A stretch of DNA of 64,000 bases, from assembly GCF_029087225.1 (NCBI RefSeq), contig NZ_JARFJD010000011.1, positions 1-64,000 of the forward strand, in the 5' to 3' direction. The first letter of the stretch is position 1. Each line of letters begins with the position of its first letter. Below the pieces are notes generated by a model that was not told the origin of the DNA, ran no database searches, and was given only the letters and a program-made list of their open reading frames with translations. Both the position numbers and the translations under genes were made by a program. This document shows, piece after piece, positions 42,075 through 53,321 of the stretch. Source of the DNA: Limnobacter olei (GTDB lineage Bacteria; Pseudomonadota; Gammaproteobacteria; Burkholderiales; Burkholderiaceae_B).

Positions 42075-44005
42075 GGCAGAGACTCTCCGCTGATTGTTCG
42101 ATCGGCAGCCTGTTCCGGAGCCTGGGGTAGCGGCAATGCAATCGAGCGGTCGTTTTCCGCTTCAATTTGCCAGTAAGTGTCGAGCACTTTTTTAATGGCG
42201 GGGGCGGCAGACTGGCTGCCAAATCCTCCGTTCTCAACAATTGCAGCCAAGGCAATTCTAGGTTGCTCCATGGGTGAAAAAGCAATAAACCAGCCATGGT
42301 CGCGCAGGCGCTCGGCCGAGGCAGCACGGTCTTTGTAGGTTTCGCCCTGCTTTAGTCCAAACACCTGTGCAGTTCCTGTTTTCCCCGCCACTTCATAGCT
42401 TACGTCCTTGAAAACGCCGCGTGCCGTGCCCTCAAGCACCGCGCCTCGCATGCCCAGTTTGACTGAATCAACATGCCGTTGTTGCAAGTTTAGCTGTTTA
42501 AAAGCCTCCAGTGGTTTTTCAGTCACCTGGCCGCTGACCGGGTTCTGGAAGGCTCGAACCAGCCGGGGCGTTGCGTTCATACCGCCACTGGCCAGCACCG
42601 CTGTTGCGTGGGCCAATTGCAGCGGGGTGTAGTTGTTGTAGCCTTGCCCAATCGCTACTGAAATGGTCTCGCCCGAATACCAACGCTGCGCCTCGGCCTT
42701 CTTGAAAGCGCCTGCTTTCCATTCCCGAGAGGGCAGCACACCCGTGCGTTCGCCGTCCAGGTCAATGCCAGTGTGCGATCCAAAGCCAAAGCGCCCCATG
42801 AACTCCGAAATAATATCGATGCCCATCTCGCTGCCCAGCATGTAATAGTAGGTGTTGCACGACTCGGCAATCGACTTGTACATGTCCACCATGCCGTGCC
42901 CGCCAATTTTGTCGTCCATGAACCGGCGGGAACCAAAATCAAAATAGCCAGGGTCGCGCAGCGTGCTCGATGCGGTGCGAAAGCCTCGCTCCAGCGCGGC
43001 CAGTGCCATAAAGGGCTTGAAGGTAGAGCCTGGCGGATAGGTGCCCGCCAAAGGGCGGTTCAGCAATGGCCGGTCAATACTTTCGTTCAGCAATTTCCAG
43101 TTCTCGGGATCAATGCCTTCCACGAACAGGTTGGGGTCAAAACTCGGTGCGCTCACCATGGCAAGAATGTCACCGTTGCGGGGGTCAATTGCCACCAAGG
43201 CGCCACGTTTGCCCTCCAGGGCCTTCTCGGCCGCCTCCTGCAGGCGAATGTCAATAGAGAGCATCAGGTTTTCACCTGGCACCGCGGGTGAGCGTGACAG
43301 CACTCGCACAGCCCGGCCGCCCGCCGAGGTTTCTACCTCTTCAAAACCTGTTCGTCCATGGAGCTGGGTTTCATAGCGCTTCTCGAGGCCGTCTTTGCCT
43401 ATGTAAGCAGTACCCCGATAGTTGTTGGTTTGGTCCAGTTCTTCGATCCTTTCCTGATCTCGCGCCGAAATTCGACCAATGTAGCCTAGCAAATGCGCTG
43501 CATGGGGACCGTATGGGTATTGGCGGAAAAGGCGAGCGCGAATTTCCACACCAGGGAAGCGGAAGCTTTGTACCGCGAAACGGGCCACTTCTTCATCGGT
43601 GAGGCGTGTACGAATCGGGATGGATTCAAACCGTTTGGATTCAGCTCGCAGTTTTTTGAACCGTCTGCGGTCCAGTACTGAAATTTCAACAATCTTGCCC
43701 AGCTCATCGATCATTTCGTTCAAATTATCGATCTTGGAGGGTGTGATTTCGAGCGTGTAGGCCGAGTAATTGTTGGCCAGCACCACGCCATTGCGGTCCA
43801 GAATCAGGCCCCGGTTCGGCACCAGCGGCACAATCGTAATGCGGTTGTCTTCCGCTTTGGATTGGTACTTGTCATAGCTGATCACCTGCAACCACAGCAA
43901 GCGCGCCACCAATACCAAAAACAGCAACACCACAAAGAGCCCGGCCAGAAACAACCGAAACCGGAACTGTTTGATGGCTTGTTCTGGGTGGTTAAACTCG
44001 GTCAT
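42071..44005 (-). CDS. mrdA: penicillin-binding protein 2 (MrdA), elongation transpeptidase
   Basis: This 644-residue class B PBP has one N-terminal membrane helix (about 15-40), a dimerisation/pedestal domain and a C-terminal transpeptidase domain. Active-site motifs are STFK (327-330), SCN (382-384) and KTGT (542-545). It cross-links peptidoglycan during lateral wall growth together with RodA. The C-terminal 30 residues are Pro/Ser-rich. Start overlaps the mreD stop (ATGA). Confidence 0.95.
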   Translation of the reverse strand: MTEFNHPEQAIKQFRFRLFLAGLFVVLLFLVLVARLLWLQVISYDKYQSKAEDNRITIVPLVPNRGLILDRNGVVLANNYSAYTLEITPSKIDNLNEMIDELGKIVEISVLDRRRFKKLRAESKRFESIPIRTRLTDEEVARFAVQSFRFPGVEIRARLFRQYPYGPHAAHLLGYIGRISARDQERIEELDQTNNYRGTAYIGKDGLEKRYETQLHGRTGFEEVETSAGGRAVRVLSRSPAVPGENLMLSIDIRLQEAAEKALEGKRGALVAIDPRNGDILAMVSAPSFDPNLFVEGIDPENWKLLNESIDRPLLNRPLAGTYPPGSTFKPFMALAALERGFRTASSTLRDPGYFDFGSRRFMDDKIGGHGMVDMYKSIAESCNTYYYMLGSEMGIDIISEFMGRFGFGSHTGIDLDGERTGVLPSREWKAGAFKKAEAQRWYSGETISVAIGQGYNNYTPLQLAHATAVLASGGMNATPRLVRAFQNPVSGQVTEKPLEAFKQLNLQQRHVDSVKLGMRGAVLEGTARGVFKDVSYEVAGKTGTAQVFGLKQGETYKDRAASAERLRDHGWFIAFSPMEQPRIALAAIVENGGFGSQSAAPAIKKVLDTYWQIEAENDRSIALPLPQAPEQAADRTISGESLP

Positions 44006-44526
44006 ATCGGGCGGTCGTTGTCACGGTTTTCTGGCAATTTTTGTGGGGCCAGCAGCAAAAACTGTGTCAGCGGCCACAAGGCGGCGGTCAGTACGCTCTC
44101 CGCGAATATCCAGGCGCCCGGGAAGGTGCCGCCGAACATTACACGAATAATGACCGTGATGGCTTGGGCCGCCAGAAGCAAGGGAAAAATGTGGGCCGCT
44201 TGCATCATCGGGGAAAACCACATCACCCGGCGGTGAATGGTGATCGCGAAGTAAGAGAGCAGGGTGTAGGCCAGTGCGTGTTCACCAAATACGCTTGCTG
44301 AATGCACGTCAACTGCCGCGCCGAAGCACCAGGCCACGCCAATCCCGATTCGTCGCGGTTGCCGAATATTCCAGAACACCAGTACCAAAGCCAGTAAATC
44401 GGGCGTAACCCAATTTCGGTCGACTGGAATGAATTTGAAAAGCAGGGCAGCCAGCAGCGAAAATGCAATGAACCAAGGGTTTACCGGGCGCAAAATTTCG
44501 GAGTTGCCGAACGGATTAATTCCCAT
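44002..44526 (-). CDS. mreD: MreD, rod-shape inner-membrane protein
   Basis: This 174-residue protein has about five membrane helices and is the MreD subunit of the elongasome. The start at 44526 (MGINPFG) overlaps the end of mreC by 11 bases. Longer open frame upstream lies inside mreC and is rejected. Family features include the LRPVNPWFI start and the DVHSASVFGEHAL loop. Confidence 0.9.
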   Translation of the reverse strand: MGINPFGNSEILRPVNPWFIAFSLLAALLFKFIPVDRNWVTPDLLALVLVFWNIRQPRRIGIGVAWCFGAAVDVHSASVFGEHALAYTLLSYFAITIHRRVMWFSPMMQAAHIFPLLLAAQAITVIIRVMFGGTFPGAWIFAESVLTAALWPLTQFLLLAPQKLPENRDNDRPI

Positions 44527-45505
44527 TGCCAGCCTCCGTGGTGTTTTTCGGGTTGAGGGCGCTGGCGGGTGCTGCGTTGGTTGTGGGTGGGCTGGCCGAT
44601 CCTGTGTTCGGTGCATTATTCCCCGGCATGGGTGCACTGGTGGCTGGCTGCGCGTCAGTTGCGATTTTCTCGCGGAAGGTGTCGAGCACCAACACAAACC
44701 GGTGTCGCTCTACGCCAGCAATGGGTTCACAGAAAATACTGGCAAAGGCATAGCGCGAATTTCGCTCGACCCGAATGACCCTCGCCACGGGAATTCCTCT
44801 GGGGTATACACCGTCAAGCCCCGATGTCACCAGCAGGTCATTGTTTTCAATGTCAGCGTTGGCCGCCATAAAGCGAAGTTCAATCAGCCCTCCATCCAGC
44901 CCGCCATAAGCCACGCTGCGAATGCCATTCCTCAGGTTTTCAACGGGGATGATCTGTTCTTTGTCGGTGATCAGGCTGACTTCGGCCCGACTTGGAAAGG
45001 CGCGGGTGACCTGGCCCAACAAGCCCAGCTCGTCGATCACCGGCATGCCTTCTTTGACACCCTGGATCAAACCTTTGCCGATGATTATTTTGCGCGAAAA
45101 CGGGTCGCGTGCATCGCTGACAATTTCGCTGAGAATGGAGCGCTTTACCTTCAGTGTGTTGCCCACATTCATCAGTTTGCGCAGCTTTTCGTTTTCCTGG
45201 CGCAAGGTTTCGAGTTCGTGCAGGCGTTGCTTGTCTTGAAGTTGCTCGAGAATCAAGGTTTTATTCTCGGATTGGAGTGTGTCCAGCGATGTGGCGTAGT
45301 CCACACCAGCCTGACTCCATTCGATGGGCAGGCTGGCAATTTTTTGCAAGGGGTAAAGTACTGTGCCTACTGCTTTGCGCACTACTTCCATGGCTGCAAA
45401 TCGTGAATCCAGAAACAGCAGCCCCACCGAAAGCGCGACAAAGAAGGCCAGCCGCACGCGTGCGGATGGGCCTTGTTTGAACAACGGTGGTGGTGTGTAC
45501 TCCAT
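44516..45505 (-). CDS. mreC: MreC, rod-shape-determining periplasmic protein
   Basis: This 329-residue protein has a short cytoplasmic tail, one membrane helix (about 18-38), a coiled coil (about 60-105) and the paired beta domains of MreC (about 115-275). The segments ILSEIVSDARDPFSRK and INKG-like IIGKGLIQGVKEGMPV are typical. A low-complexity Ala/Pro/Thr/Asn-rich tail of about 45 residues follows. It links MreB to PBP2. A 64-bp gap separates it from mreB. Confidence 0.93.
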   Translation of the reverse strand: MEYTPPPLFKQGPSARVRLAFFVALSVGLLFLDSRFAAMEVVRKAVGTVLYPLQKIASLPIEWSQAGVDYATSLDTLQSENKTLILEQLQDKQRLHELETLRQENEKLRKLMNVGNTLKVKRSILSEIVSDARDPFSRKIIIGKGLIQGVKEGMPVIDELGLLGQVTRAFPSRAEVSLITDKEQIIPVENLRNGIRSVAYGGLDGGLIELRFMAANADIENNDLLVTSGLDGVYPRGIPVARVIRVERNSRYAFASIFCEPIAGVERHRFVLVLDTFREKIATDAQPATSAPMPGNNAPNTGSASPPTTNAAPASALNPKNTTEAGNGN

Positions 45506-45569
45506 AGGCTTTTAGCCGGTTCAATGCTGGGCTATATAACAAGCCGGAGTTAGAACCGTTTTACGTTAC

Positions 45570-46622
<1,053 letters not shown>

Positions 46623-46713
46623 CTAACCTGTGTTGTGTAGTTGGAGAGCTGCCAAGCCCGCGAAGCTCAAAGTTGTCTAGATGTTGTCCGGTTCGCCACT
46701 ATTTATGGGACTT

Positions 46714-46726
46714 CACTTGTCAAGTG
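46714..46726. promoter_or_regulatory. 13-bp palindrome in the mreB/gatC divergent region
   Basis: CACTTG-T-CAAGTG is a perfect inverted repeat around one base. On the minus strand it contains TTGACA, about 100 bp upstream of mreB. The rest of 46614-46846 is AT-rich (for example TATAAAAT near 46749) with no further clear signal. Confidence 0.35.
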
Positions 46727-46846
46727 GCATAACTACCGATGATAACCTATAAAATAAGAAGACTTTGATCAACACAGACTTTCACCAAGCGGCTTTTGCA
46801 TCATTTAGAAGCGATGCTCAGGCCTGCTGGTCGGCGGAGAAAATTT

Positions 46847-47146
46847 ATGTCCCTTGATTCCGGACAAATTGCAAAAATTGCGGCCTTGTCGCGTTTGAAA
46901 GTGACGCCCGAGCAGGCTCAGGTACTTGAGCAACAATTGAATAACATCATGCAACTTGCCGATCGCTTGAGCAGTGAAAACACCGAAGGCGTTGAGCCGT
47001 TGGCGCATCCTCTCTCGCTGATCCAACCCATCGCGCTGCGCTTGCGCGAAGACGCCGTGACTGAGGCTGACAATCGCACCGCCAATATGGCCAACGCACC
47101 GGCTGCCGAGAAAGGCCTGTTTTTGGTACCCAAAGTCATTGAATGA
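46847..47146 (+). CDS. gatC: GatC, aspartyl/glutamyl-tRNA amidotransferase subunit C
   Basis: This 99-residue protein is the small subunit of the GatCAB complex, which converts misacylated Glu-tRNA(Gln) and/or Asp-tRNA(Asn) to the amide forms. The typical IAKIAALSRLKVTPEQ start and the C-terminal GLFLVPKVIE are present. The ATG at 46847 follows GGCGGAGAAAATTT. The gene begins the gatC-gatA-gatB operon and is divergent from mreB. Confidence 0.95.
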   Translation: MSLDSGQIAKIAALSRLKVTPEQAQVLEQQLNNIMQLADRLSSENTEGVEPLAHPLSLIQPIALRLREDAVTEADNRTANMANAPAAEKGLFLVPKVIE

Positions 47147-47210
47147 TCGTTTATCAAGAATTCAGTCCTCCTAATTTAAGAAAATCCGATATTGGAATGT
47201 GGTTTTAAGC

Positions 47211-48695
47211 ATGTCATCCAAAATTCAAAGTATTTCCCAGCTGCGCGCTTTGCTGGACGAGAAAAAAACCAGTGCCGTTGAGTTGGCGCAAGATGCTCTG
47301 CGCCAAGCTGGTCAGCAGTCCAGGTTGAACGCATTCGTGGACATTCGCGATGACCTCACCCTGCAACAAGCCAAGGCCGCCGATGCGCGGCTTGCTGCGG
47401 GTGAAACCGGCGCCTTGTTGGGTATTCCCACTGCACACAAAGATATTTTTGTTACCCAAGGCTGGACCAGCACGGCGGGCTCTAAAATGCTCGCGGGTTA
47501 TCAAAGTCCGTTTGATGCTGAGGTGGTATCTCGCTTGAATGCCGCGGGTACTGTGAGCATTGGCAAATTGAATTGCGATGAATTCGCGATGGGGTCATCG
47601 AATGAAAAAAGTGCCTATGGCCCTTGCCTGAACCCTTGGGACACTTTGGCGGTGCCTGGCGGTTCTTCGGGTGGGTCGGCCGTGGCTGTGGCCGCAGGTG
47701 TGGTGCCATTTACCACGGGTACAGACACCGGCGGATCCATTCGCCAACCAGCGTCGCTGTGCGGTATCACCGGCATCAAACCGACCTACGGCAGTTGCAG
47801 CCGTTACGGCATGATTGCGTACGCCAGCAGCCTGGACCAGGCCGGTCCCATGGCCCACAGCGCTCGCGATTGTGCGCTGGTGCTCAATGCCATGGTGGGC
47901 TTTGACGCCAAAGACAGCACCAGCGTGCAAAGGCCGGTGTCAAATGAAGATTTCACAGCAGGCTTTGGAAAGCCCCTTCGCACTGGCGATGTTGCGAAGC
48001 CTCTGGCTGGTGTTCGGGTCGGTTTGCCCGCCGAGTTTTTTGGCGAAGGCTTGACCACCGACGTGCGCGCGCCAGTTGACGCAGCCCTGAAACAGCTTGA
48101 AACCCTGGGCGCCACGCTGGTGAATATCAGCTTGCCGCGCACGGAACTGTCCATTCCAGCGTACTACGTGATTGCGCCCGCTGAAGCCAGTTCCAACCTG
48201 TCGCGTTTTGATGGTGTGCGTTACGGCCACCGCGCGGCCGAGTACAGCGATTTGAAATCCATGTACGAAAATTCGCGCAGTGAAGGCTTTGGCCTTGAAG
48301 TGCAGCGCCGCATCATGGTGGGTGCCTATGTGCTCTCGCATGGTTATTACGACGCGTATTATTTGCAGGCCCAGAAAATTCGCCGTCTGATTGCGCAAGA
48401 TTTTCAAGCTGCTTTCCAGCAATGCGATTTCATTGCTGGCCCGGTTAGCCCCACAGTGGCCTGGAATTTGGGCGAGAAGTCAGCTGACCCGGTGCAAATG
48501 TATCTGGCCGACATTTACACGCTCAGCACAAGTTTGGCTGGTTTGCCCGGTATGAGCGTACCCGTTGGGTTTGGCGACAAAAATCGCCCTGTCGGCATGC
48601 AATTAATTGGCAATTATTTCAAGGAAGGGGAAATGCTGGCGCTTGCTGACCATTATCAAGCCGCCACCGATTGGCACCTTTATACTCCGTCTTAA
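47211..48695 (+). CDS. gatA: GatA, amidotransferase glutaminase subunit
   Basis: This 494-residue amidase-signature enzyme supplies ammonia from glutamine to GatB. The Ser-cisSer-Lys set is in THKDIF (Lys) and in [13 protein letters not shown] and [11 protein letters not shown] (serines). The ATG at 47211 is used; a GTG four codons upstream is in frame but gives no better ribosome site. It follows gatC after 64 bp. Confidence 0.95.
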   Translation: MSSKIQSISQLRALLDEKKTSAVELAQDALRQAGQQSRLNAFVDIRDDLTLQQAKAADARLAAGETGALLGIPTAHKDIFVTQGWTSTAGSKMLAGYQSPFDAEVVSRLNAAGTVSIGKLNCDEFAMGSSNEKSAYGPCLNPWDTLAVPGGSSGGSAVAVAAGVVPFTTGTDTGGSIRQPASLCGITGIKPTYGSCSRYGMIAYASSLDQAGPMAHSARDCALVLNAMVGFDAKDSTSVQRPVSNEDFTAGFGKPLRTGDVAKPLAGVRVGLPAEFFGEGLTTDVRAPVDAALKQLETLGATLVNISLPRTELSIPAYYVIAPAEASSNLSRFDGVRYGHRAAEYSDLKSMYENSRSEGFGLEVQRRIMVGAYVLSHGYYDAYYLQAQKIRRLIAQDFQAAFQQCDFIAGPVSPTVAWNLGEKSADPVQMYLADIYTLSTSLAGLPGMSVPVGFGDKNRPVGMQLIGNYFKEGEMLALADHYQAATDWHLYTPS

Positions 48696-48708
48696 AAAGG
48701 ATCGCACC

Positions 48709-50148
48709 ATGCAATGGGAAATTGTGGTGGGTCTTGAAACCCACACCCAGTTAACAACCGAATCAAAAATTTTCTCTGGTGCCAGCACCGCTTTTGGTGC
48801 AGAGCCCAATGCGCAAGCCTGTGCTGTGGACTTGGCTTTGCCCGGTGTGCTGCCAGTGATGAACAAAGCAGCCGTGCAGCGCGCCATTCAATTTGGCCTG
48901 GCCGTGGGCGCCAAGGTGGCCGAGCATTCGGTGTTTGCGCGCAAAAATTATTTCTATCCTGATTTGCCCAAGGGCTACCAAATCAGCCAGTTTGAAATTC
49001 CGGTGGTGCAGGGCGGCTCCATCAGCTTTTTGCTGGGCGATCAAATGAAGACAGTGCGCTTGGTGCGCGCCCACCTGGAAGAAGACGCGGGCAAAAGCCT
49101 GCATGAAGACTTCGCGGGCCAGTCGGGCATCGATTTGAACCGCGCGGGCACGCCACTTTTGGAAATTGTGACTGAACCCGACATGCGTTCGGCCGAAGAG
49201 GCGGTGGCCTATGCCAAAACCTTGCACACCTTGGTCACTTGGCTGGGAATTTGCGATGGCAATATGCAGGAAGGCAGTTTCCGCTGCGACGCCAACGTGT
49301 CGGTTCGCCCCAAAGGCGAAACCAAGTTGGGCACTCGCTGCGAAATCAAAAACCTGAACAGCTTCAAGTTTTTGCAGGCCGCCATTTTGTATGAAGCGCA
49401 GCGCCAAATCGAGATCATCGAAGATGGGGGCACAATCAAACAGGAAACGCGACTTTACGACCCCGATCGCAACGAAACCCGCTCCATGCGCAGCAAGGAG
49501 GATTCGGAAGACTACCGTTACTTCCCCGATCCCGACCTGCCACCGCTGATGATTTCTGCGCAATGGGTTGAGCAAGTGCGTGCCGAAATGCCCGAATTGC
49601 CCGGCCAAAAGCAGGCGCGTTACACCGCTGAGCTGGGTTTGAGTGAATACGATGCGGTGACGCTCACAGCCAGCCGCGCCATGACCGATTACTTCGAGGC
49701 GGCGCTGGCCGCGGCGGGCGCTGACAAAGCCAAGCCTTTGGCCAACTGGTTGCTGGGCGAGTTTTCTGCCAGCTTGAATCGCGACGACAAAACCCCTGCA
49801 GAGTCGCCCATTGCACCTGCCTTGATGGCGGCCTTGGTGAAACGCGTGGTGGACGGCACTCTGAATAACAAAACTGCAAAAGTGGTGTTTGCTGCCCTGT
49901 GGGACGGCAAGTACAGCGATGTGGATGCTTGTATTAAAGGCGAGGGTTTGGAGCAAATCTCAGACTCTGGCGCTGTTGAAAAAATGATCGACGACGTACT
50001 GGCAGCGCACCCCGGCCCGGTGGCCGAGTACAAAGCCGGTAAAGAGGCGTCATTTAACTTTCTGGTGGGGCAAATCATGCGTGCAGCGCGCGGCAAGGCC
50101 AACCCGGCGCAGGTGAACGAGATTTTGAAAGCCAAGTTGAGTGCGTGA
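48709..50148 (+). CDS. gatB: GatB, amidotransferase kinase/tRNA-binding subunit
   Basis: This 479-residue subunit phosphorylates and amidates the tRNA-bound Glu or Asp. It has the N-terminal catalytic cradle ([23 protein letters not shown]), [12 protein letters not shown] and DANVSVRP segments, and the C-terminal YqeY tail domain ([21 protein letters not shown], a pattern summary). The ATG follows AAAAAGGATCGCACC and lies 13 bases after gatA. Confidence 0.96.
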   Translation: MQWEIVVGLETHTQLTTESKIFSGASTAFGAEPNAQACAVDLALPGVLPVMNKAAVQRAIQFGLAVGAKVAEHSVFARKNYFYPDLPKGYQISQFEIPVVQGGSISFLLGDQMKTVRLVRAHLEEDAGKSLHEDFAGQSGIDLNRAGTPLLEIVTEPDMRSAEEAVAYAKTLHTLVTWLGICDGNMQEGSFRCDANVSVRPKGETKLGTRCEIKNLNSFKFLQAAILYEAQRQIEIIEDGGTIKQETRLYDPDRNETRSMRSKEDSEDYRYFPDPDLPPLMISAQWVEQVRAEMPELPGQKQARYTAELGLSEYDAVTLTASRAMTDYFEAALAAAGADKAKPLANWLLGEFSASLNRDDKTPAESPIAPALMAALVKRVVDGTLNNKTAKVVFAALWDGKYSDVDACIKGEGLEQISDSGAVEKMIDDVLAAHPGPVAEYKAGKEASFNFLVGQIMRAARGKANPAQVNEILKAKLSA

Positions 50149-50214
50149 TTCCTTCGCCAACCCGACGGGGTTGTCTGCTTCCTCACTGAAAACCGCCTGA
50201 TCAGCGCGCCATCC

Positions 50215-50997
50215 TCAAAGCGGATGGTCGTAATCCGCAATCAAGGGTGCATGGTCTGAAAACTTCTGGCCCTTGTACACATTTACTTCGCGAATCAAGT
50301 CACGCAATGCCGGGCTCACCATCTGGTAATCAATTCGCCACCCCACATTCTTGGCATAAGCCTGCCCGCGGTTGCTCCACCAGGTGTAGCAACCGTCGGT
50401 TTCTTCTGGGTACAGCACACGGTAGGCGTCCACCCAACCACGTTTTTCAATCACATTGCCAATCCAGGCACGTTCCTCGGGGGTGAAGCCGCTGTTCTTT
50501 AAATTGCCTTTCCAGTTTTTCAGGTCAATCTCTTTGTGGGCAATATTCCAGTCGCCGCACAATACAACAGGCTTCTTCTTGCTTTCAAAATCATCAAAAA
50601 TTTGCTCAAAATGATCTAGAAATCGGAATTTGGCTTCTTGTCGTTCCTCGGAACTGCTGCCGGACGGAAAGTAGATCGACGACACAATCATATTCTCGAA
50701 TTCTGCAGTCACCATGCGTCCTTCCGCGTCGAATTCGGTGTTATTTAGCCCGTAAATCACATTAAGTGGTTCTACTTTGCAGTAAAGGCCAACACCGCTG
50801 TAGCCTTTTTTTTCTGCAGCCTGAAAGTAACCTTTGTATGTGCCGGGTTGCAAATGCTCGGGGCCAAGGTCCGCCAAGTGGGCTTTGATCTCCTGTACAC
50901 ACACCACATCGGCCTGGCTTTGGTTCATCCAGTCGAAAAACCCTTTTGTGTGGGCAGAACGAATTCCATTCAGATTTGCTGAGATAATGCGGGTCAT
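50215..50997 (-). CDS. xthA: exodeoxyribonuclease III / AP endonuclease
   Basis: This 260-residue enzyme of the ExoIII/APE family repairs abasic sites and has 3'-exonuclease activity. Catalytic motifs visible are NLNGIRS, CVQEIKA (metal glutamate), CGDWNIAHKEID, and SDHAPLIADY with the final His. Length is standard. It is divergent from pyrE (30 bp) and convergent with gatB; the 66-bp gap to gatB holds a small hairpin (50158-50173) of uncertain use. Confidence 0.95.
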   Translation of the reverse strand: MTRIISANLNGIRSAHTKGFFDWMNQSQADVVCVQEIKAHLADLGPEHLQPGTYKGYFQAAEKKGYSGVGLYCKVEPLNVIYGLNNTEFDAEGRMVTAEFENMIVSSIYFPSGSSSEERQEAKFRFLDHFEQIFDDFESKKKPVVLCGDWNIAHKEIDLKNWKGNLKNSGFTPEERAWIGNVIEKRGWVDAYRVLYPEETDGCYTWWSNRGQAYAKNVGWRIDYQMVSPALRDLIREVNVYKGQKFSDHAPLIADYDHPL

Positions 50998-51027
50998 TGT
51001 GTACAGTCAGTTTTTTAGGGATTGATC

Positions 51028-51726
51028 GTGGCCGATTCAAATCAAAATTTGCAGGTTCTTTCCGACCAGTTTTTGCAGTTTGCTGTCGAAAAGCAGGTGT
51101 TGCGCTTTGGCGAATTCAAAACCAAGGCAGGCAGAATGTCGCCGTATTTTTTCAATGCGGGTCTGTTCAACACAGGTTCGTCGTTGCAAAAGCTCAGTGA
51201 ATTTTACGCACAAACCTTGCTTGAGCAAACCGCAGAGCGTGGAATTCAGTTTGACATGCTGTTTGGCCCTGCTTACAAAGGTATCCCTTTGGTGGCTGGG
51301 GCCACCATGGAAATGGCCCGCCGCGGTCGCGATGTACCTTACGCATTTAATCGCAAGGAAGCCAAAGATCACGGTGAAGGCGGTTCTTTGGTGGGTGCGC
51401 CACTGGAAGGTCGGGTTGTGATTGTTGACGATGTTATTTCAGCAGGAACATCGGTGCGTGAATCTGTTGAAATCATTCGCGCCAATGGCGCTGAACCTGC
51501 TGCGGTATTGATCGCACTGGATCGCATGGAAAAGGGCATGCGCGACGGGCAGGACACCCAGCATTCAGCAGTTCAGGAAGTGGAGCAGTTGTACGGAATC
51601 CCTGTTTTGGCCATTGCCAACCTGCAAGACTTGCTGCGTTACTTGCTTACCCGGCAAGCTGCCAATGTTCGCCTGGCTGGCTGGTACGAGAAGGTGAAGG
51701 AATACCGTAGCCGTTACGGCGTGTAA
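51028..51726 (+). CDS. pyrE: orotate phosphoribosyltransferase
   Basis: This 232-residue type I phosphoribosyltransferase makes OMP from orotate and PRPP in pyrimidine synthesis. The PRPP-binding motif VVIVDDVISAGTS and the flexible-loop residues RKEAKDHGEGG are present. The GTG at 51028 follows TTTAGGG; a TTG two codons earlier is also in frame but less well placed. A strong terminator follows. Confidence 0.95.
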   Translation: MADSNQNLQVLSDQFLQFAVEKQVLRFGEFKTKAGRMSPYFFNAGLFNTGSSLQKLSEFYAQTLLEQTAERGIQFDMLFGPAYKGIPLVAGATMEMARRGRDVPYAFNRKEAKDHGEGGSLVGAPLEGRVVIVDDVISAGTSVRESVEIIRANGAEPAAVLIALDRMEKGMRDGQDTQHSAVQEVEQLYGIPVLAIANLQDLLRYLLTRQAANVRLAGWYEKVKEYRSRYGV

Positions 51727-51736
51727 GGTCACCCGG

Positions 51737-51775
51737 AAAAAAGCCGCACCACTTAGTAAAGCTGGTGCGGCTTTT
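51737..51775. terminator. bidirectional intrinsic terminator (pyrE / ybeD)
   Basis: An 11-bp stem (AAGCCGCACCA at 51741-51751, TGGTGCGGCTT at 51763-51773) is flanked by A's on the left and T's on the right. It can end both pyrE (plus) and the DUF493 gene (minus, stop at 51793). Confidence 0.9.
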
Positions 51776-51792
51776 TCATGGAACAAACCCGT

Positions 51793-52077
51793 TTACAACA
51801 CAACCGATACCAATTCATGCCCTGAAAGCGCCCGGTAAATGTTGTCAAGCTCTTCCTGGTTGTTCACATACACGGTGCAGGTCAGGCTCAAGTAGTTGCC
51901 CTTGCTGCTGGGCCGCATGTCAACACCTGCTACATCAAATCCAGGGCTCATGCTGAGCAATAAATCACAAATGACCTGGGAGAACTCTGGCACATTCTTC
52001 CCCATCACTTTGATGGGGAAATGAGTCGGAAATTCTATTAGGCTTTTTTTGCCTTCATTGGGTGTCGCCGTGCTCAT
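51793..52077 (-). CDS. ybeD: YbeD/DUF493 family protein
   Basis: This 94-residue small alpha-beta protein belongs to the YbeD (DUF493) family. The family's pattern FPIKVMGKN, then SSKGNYLSLTCTVYVNNQEELDNIY in outline, is seen, ending in the SGHELVSVVL-type strand. In E. coli ybeD sits between dacA and lipB, and here it also directly follows the dacA-like gene (3 bases). The molecular role is not established. Confidence 0.88.
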   Translation of the reverse strand: MSTATPNEGKKSLIEFPTHFPIKVMGKNVPEFSQVICDLLLSMSPGFDVAGVDMRPSSKGNYLSLTCTVYVNNQEELDNIYRALSGHELVSVVL

Positions 52078-52080
52078 TAC

Positions 52081-53274
52081 TTACTCTTCAAACCATAGTT
52101 TTGCAGAGTCAACCATGCGACCAAATAAGCCCGCTTCTTCGATGGTGGACAACGCCAATAGCGGCACTGTGCCGATGGTTTCTCCGTTCAATGTCAGCTT
52201 CAGAGTGCCCAGTTCGGTTCCGGCCGGAATCGGTGCAATCAAGGTACCTTTTTTCTCGACCGTGGCTTTCAGTTGTTTGGCCATGCCGCGCGGCACGTTG
52301 ATCAGCAAATCTTTGTTCACGCCAAGTTTCACTTCCTTGGCTTGTCCTTTGTACACTTCACTGGTGCTGATGGCTTGCTTGGCTGAGTACAGCTTCACGG
52401 TTTCAAACATCTGATAACCGTAGTTCATCAGCTTCAGGCTTTCCTGCGTGCGGGCCTGGTCGGAGGTGGTGCCCAGCACCACGGAAAGCAGACGACGATC
52501 AACGCCGTTGGGCAATGTGCGATTTGCTGAACTCACTAGGCAATAACCGGCCGATTCGGTGTGTCCGGTTTTCATGCCGTCCACGGAGGGGTCAATCCAC
52601 AGCAGGCGATTGCGGTTGGGTTGGCGAATGCCGTTGTAGGTGTATTCCTTGGTGGAATACATTTTTTTGTAGTATTCAGGAAAGTCGGTGATGATGCGTT
52701 TGGCCAGAATGCCCAAATCGCGGGCGGTGGTGTAGTGCTGTGGGTCGGGCAGGCCAGTGGCGTTCTTGAAGTTCGTGTCCGTCAGGCCCAGCCGTTTGGC
52801 TTGTTGATTCATCAGCGTTGCAAAGTTGTTTTCGTCGCCAGCCAGCAGTTCTGCGATTGCGCGGCTTGCATCGTTGCCCGATTGCACAATGACTCCGTAT
52901 AGCAGCTCTTCAACGGTCACTGGCTTGTTCGGTTCGATAAACATGCGCGAACCTTCGGCTTTCCAGGCGTAGGGCGACACGGGTACTTGCTGATCCATCC
53001 GAATTTGCTTGCTGTCGAGTGCCGCAAAGGCCATGTAGGCTGTCATCAGTTTGGTCAGTGATGCGGGGTCGAGGCGTTCTCGGCTGTTGAATTCCGCCAA
53101 GGTTTGACCTGTAGTCAAGTCGAGCAGCATGTAGCCTTTTGCACCGATTTCGGGTGGAGGTGGCATCACACTGGATTGGGCAGCGGCTTGCGTGGCAACT
53201 CCGATACCAAGCCCCAGTACCAACGAGAGTTGGCCCACATGGCGTTTGAATCGGGAAATTCCTGAATTAAACAA
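52081..53274 (-). CDS. dacA: D-alanyl-D-alanine carboxypeptidase (PBP5/6 family)
   Basis: This 397-residue protein has a signal peptide (cleavage near AAAQ), a transpeptidase-like carboxypeptidase domain, a PBP5 C-terminal beta domain and a terminal amphipathic stretch (MVDSAKLWFEE) that would anchor it. Active-site motifs are SLTK (72-75), SGN (132-134) and KTG (235-237). It trims the terminal D-Ala of peptidoglycan pentapeptides. The start is an uncommon TTG, supported by AGGAG at the right distance and by the signal peptide that follows directly. Confidence 0.93.
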   Translation of the reverse strand: MFNSGISRFKRHVGQLSLVLGLGIGVATQAAAQSSVMPPPPEIGAKGYMLLDLTTGQTLAEFNSRERLDPASLTKLMTAYMAFAALDSKQIRMDQQVPVSPYAWKAEGSRMFIEPNKPVTVEELLYGVIVQSGNDASRAIAELLAGDENNFATLMNQQAKRLGLTDTNFKNATGLPDPQHYTTARDLGILAKRIITDFPEYYKKMYSTKEYTYNGIRQPNRNRLLWIDPSVDGMKTGHTESAGYCLVSSANRTLPNGVDRRLLSVVLGTTSDQARTQESLKLMNYGYQMFETVKLYSAKQAISTSEVYKGQAKEVKLGVNKDLLINVPRGMAKQLKATVEKKGTLIAPIPAGTELGTLKLTLNGETIGTVPLLALSTIEEAGLFGRMVDSAKLWFEE

Positions 53275-53321
53275 GTAAAAAGCTCCTGTACTAGAAATTG
53301 GGAAGGAAAGTGGCTTGGCGT

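Noticed and set aside
44429-45406. Open frame antisense to mreC/mreD (325 codons)
   Set aside because: mreC and mreD are unambiguous and the antisense protein matches nothing.
46714-46760. A complete sigma-70 promoter for mreB or gatC
   Set aside because: A TTGACA exists on the minus strand and TATAAA on the plus strand, but neither has a partner box at acceptable spacing.
48763-49956. Long open frame (397 codons) antisense to gatB
   Set aside because: gatB on the other strand is a full-length, motif-complete gene; the antisense translation shows no family features and is explained by codon bias.
50158-50173. Small hairpin CAACCC/GGGTTG after gatB as a terminator
   Set aside because: A 6-bp stem without a real T-run; too weak to call.
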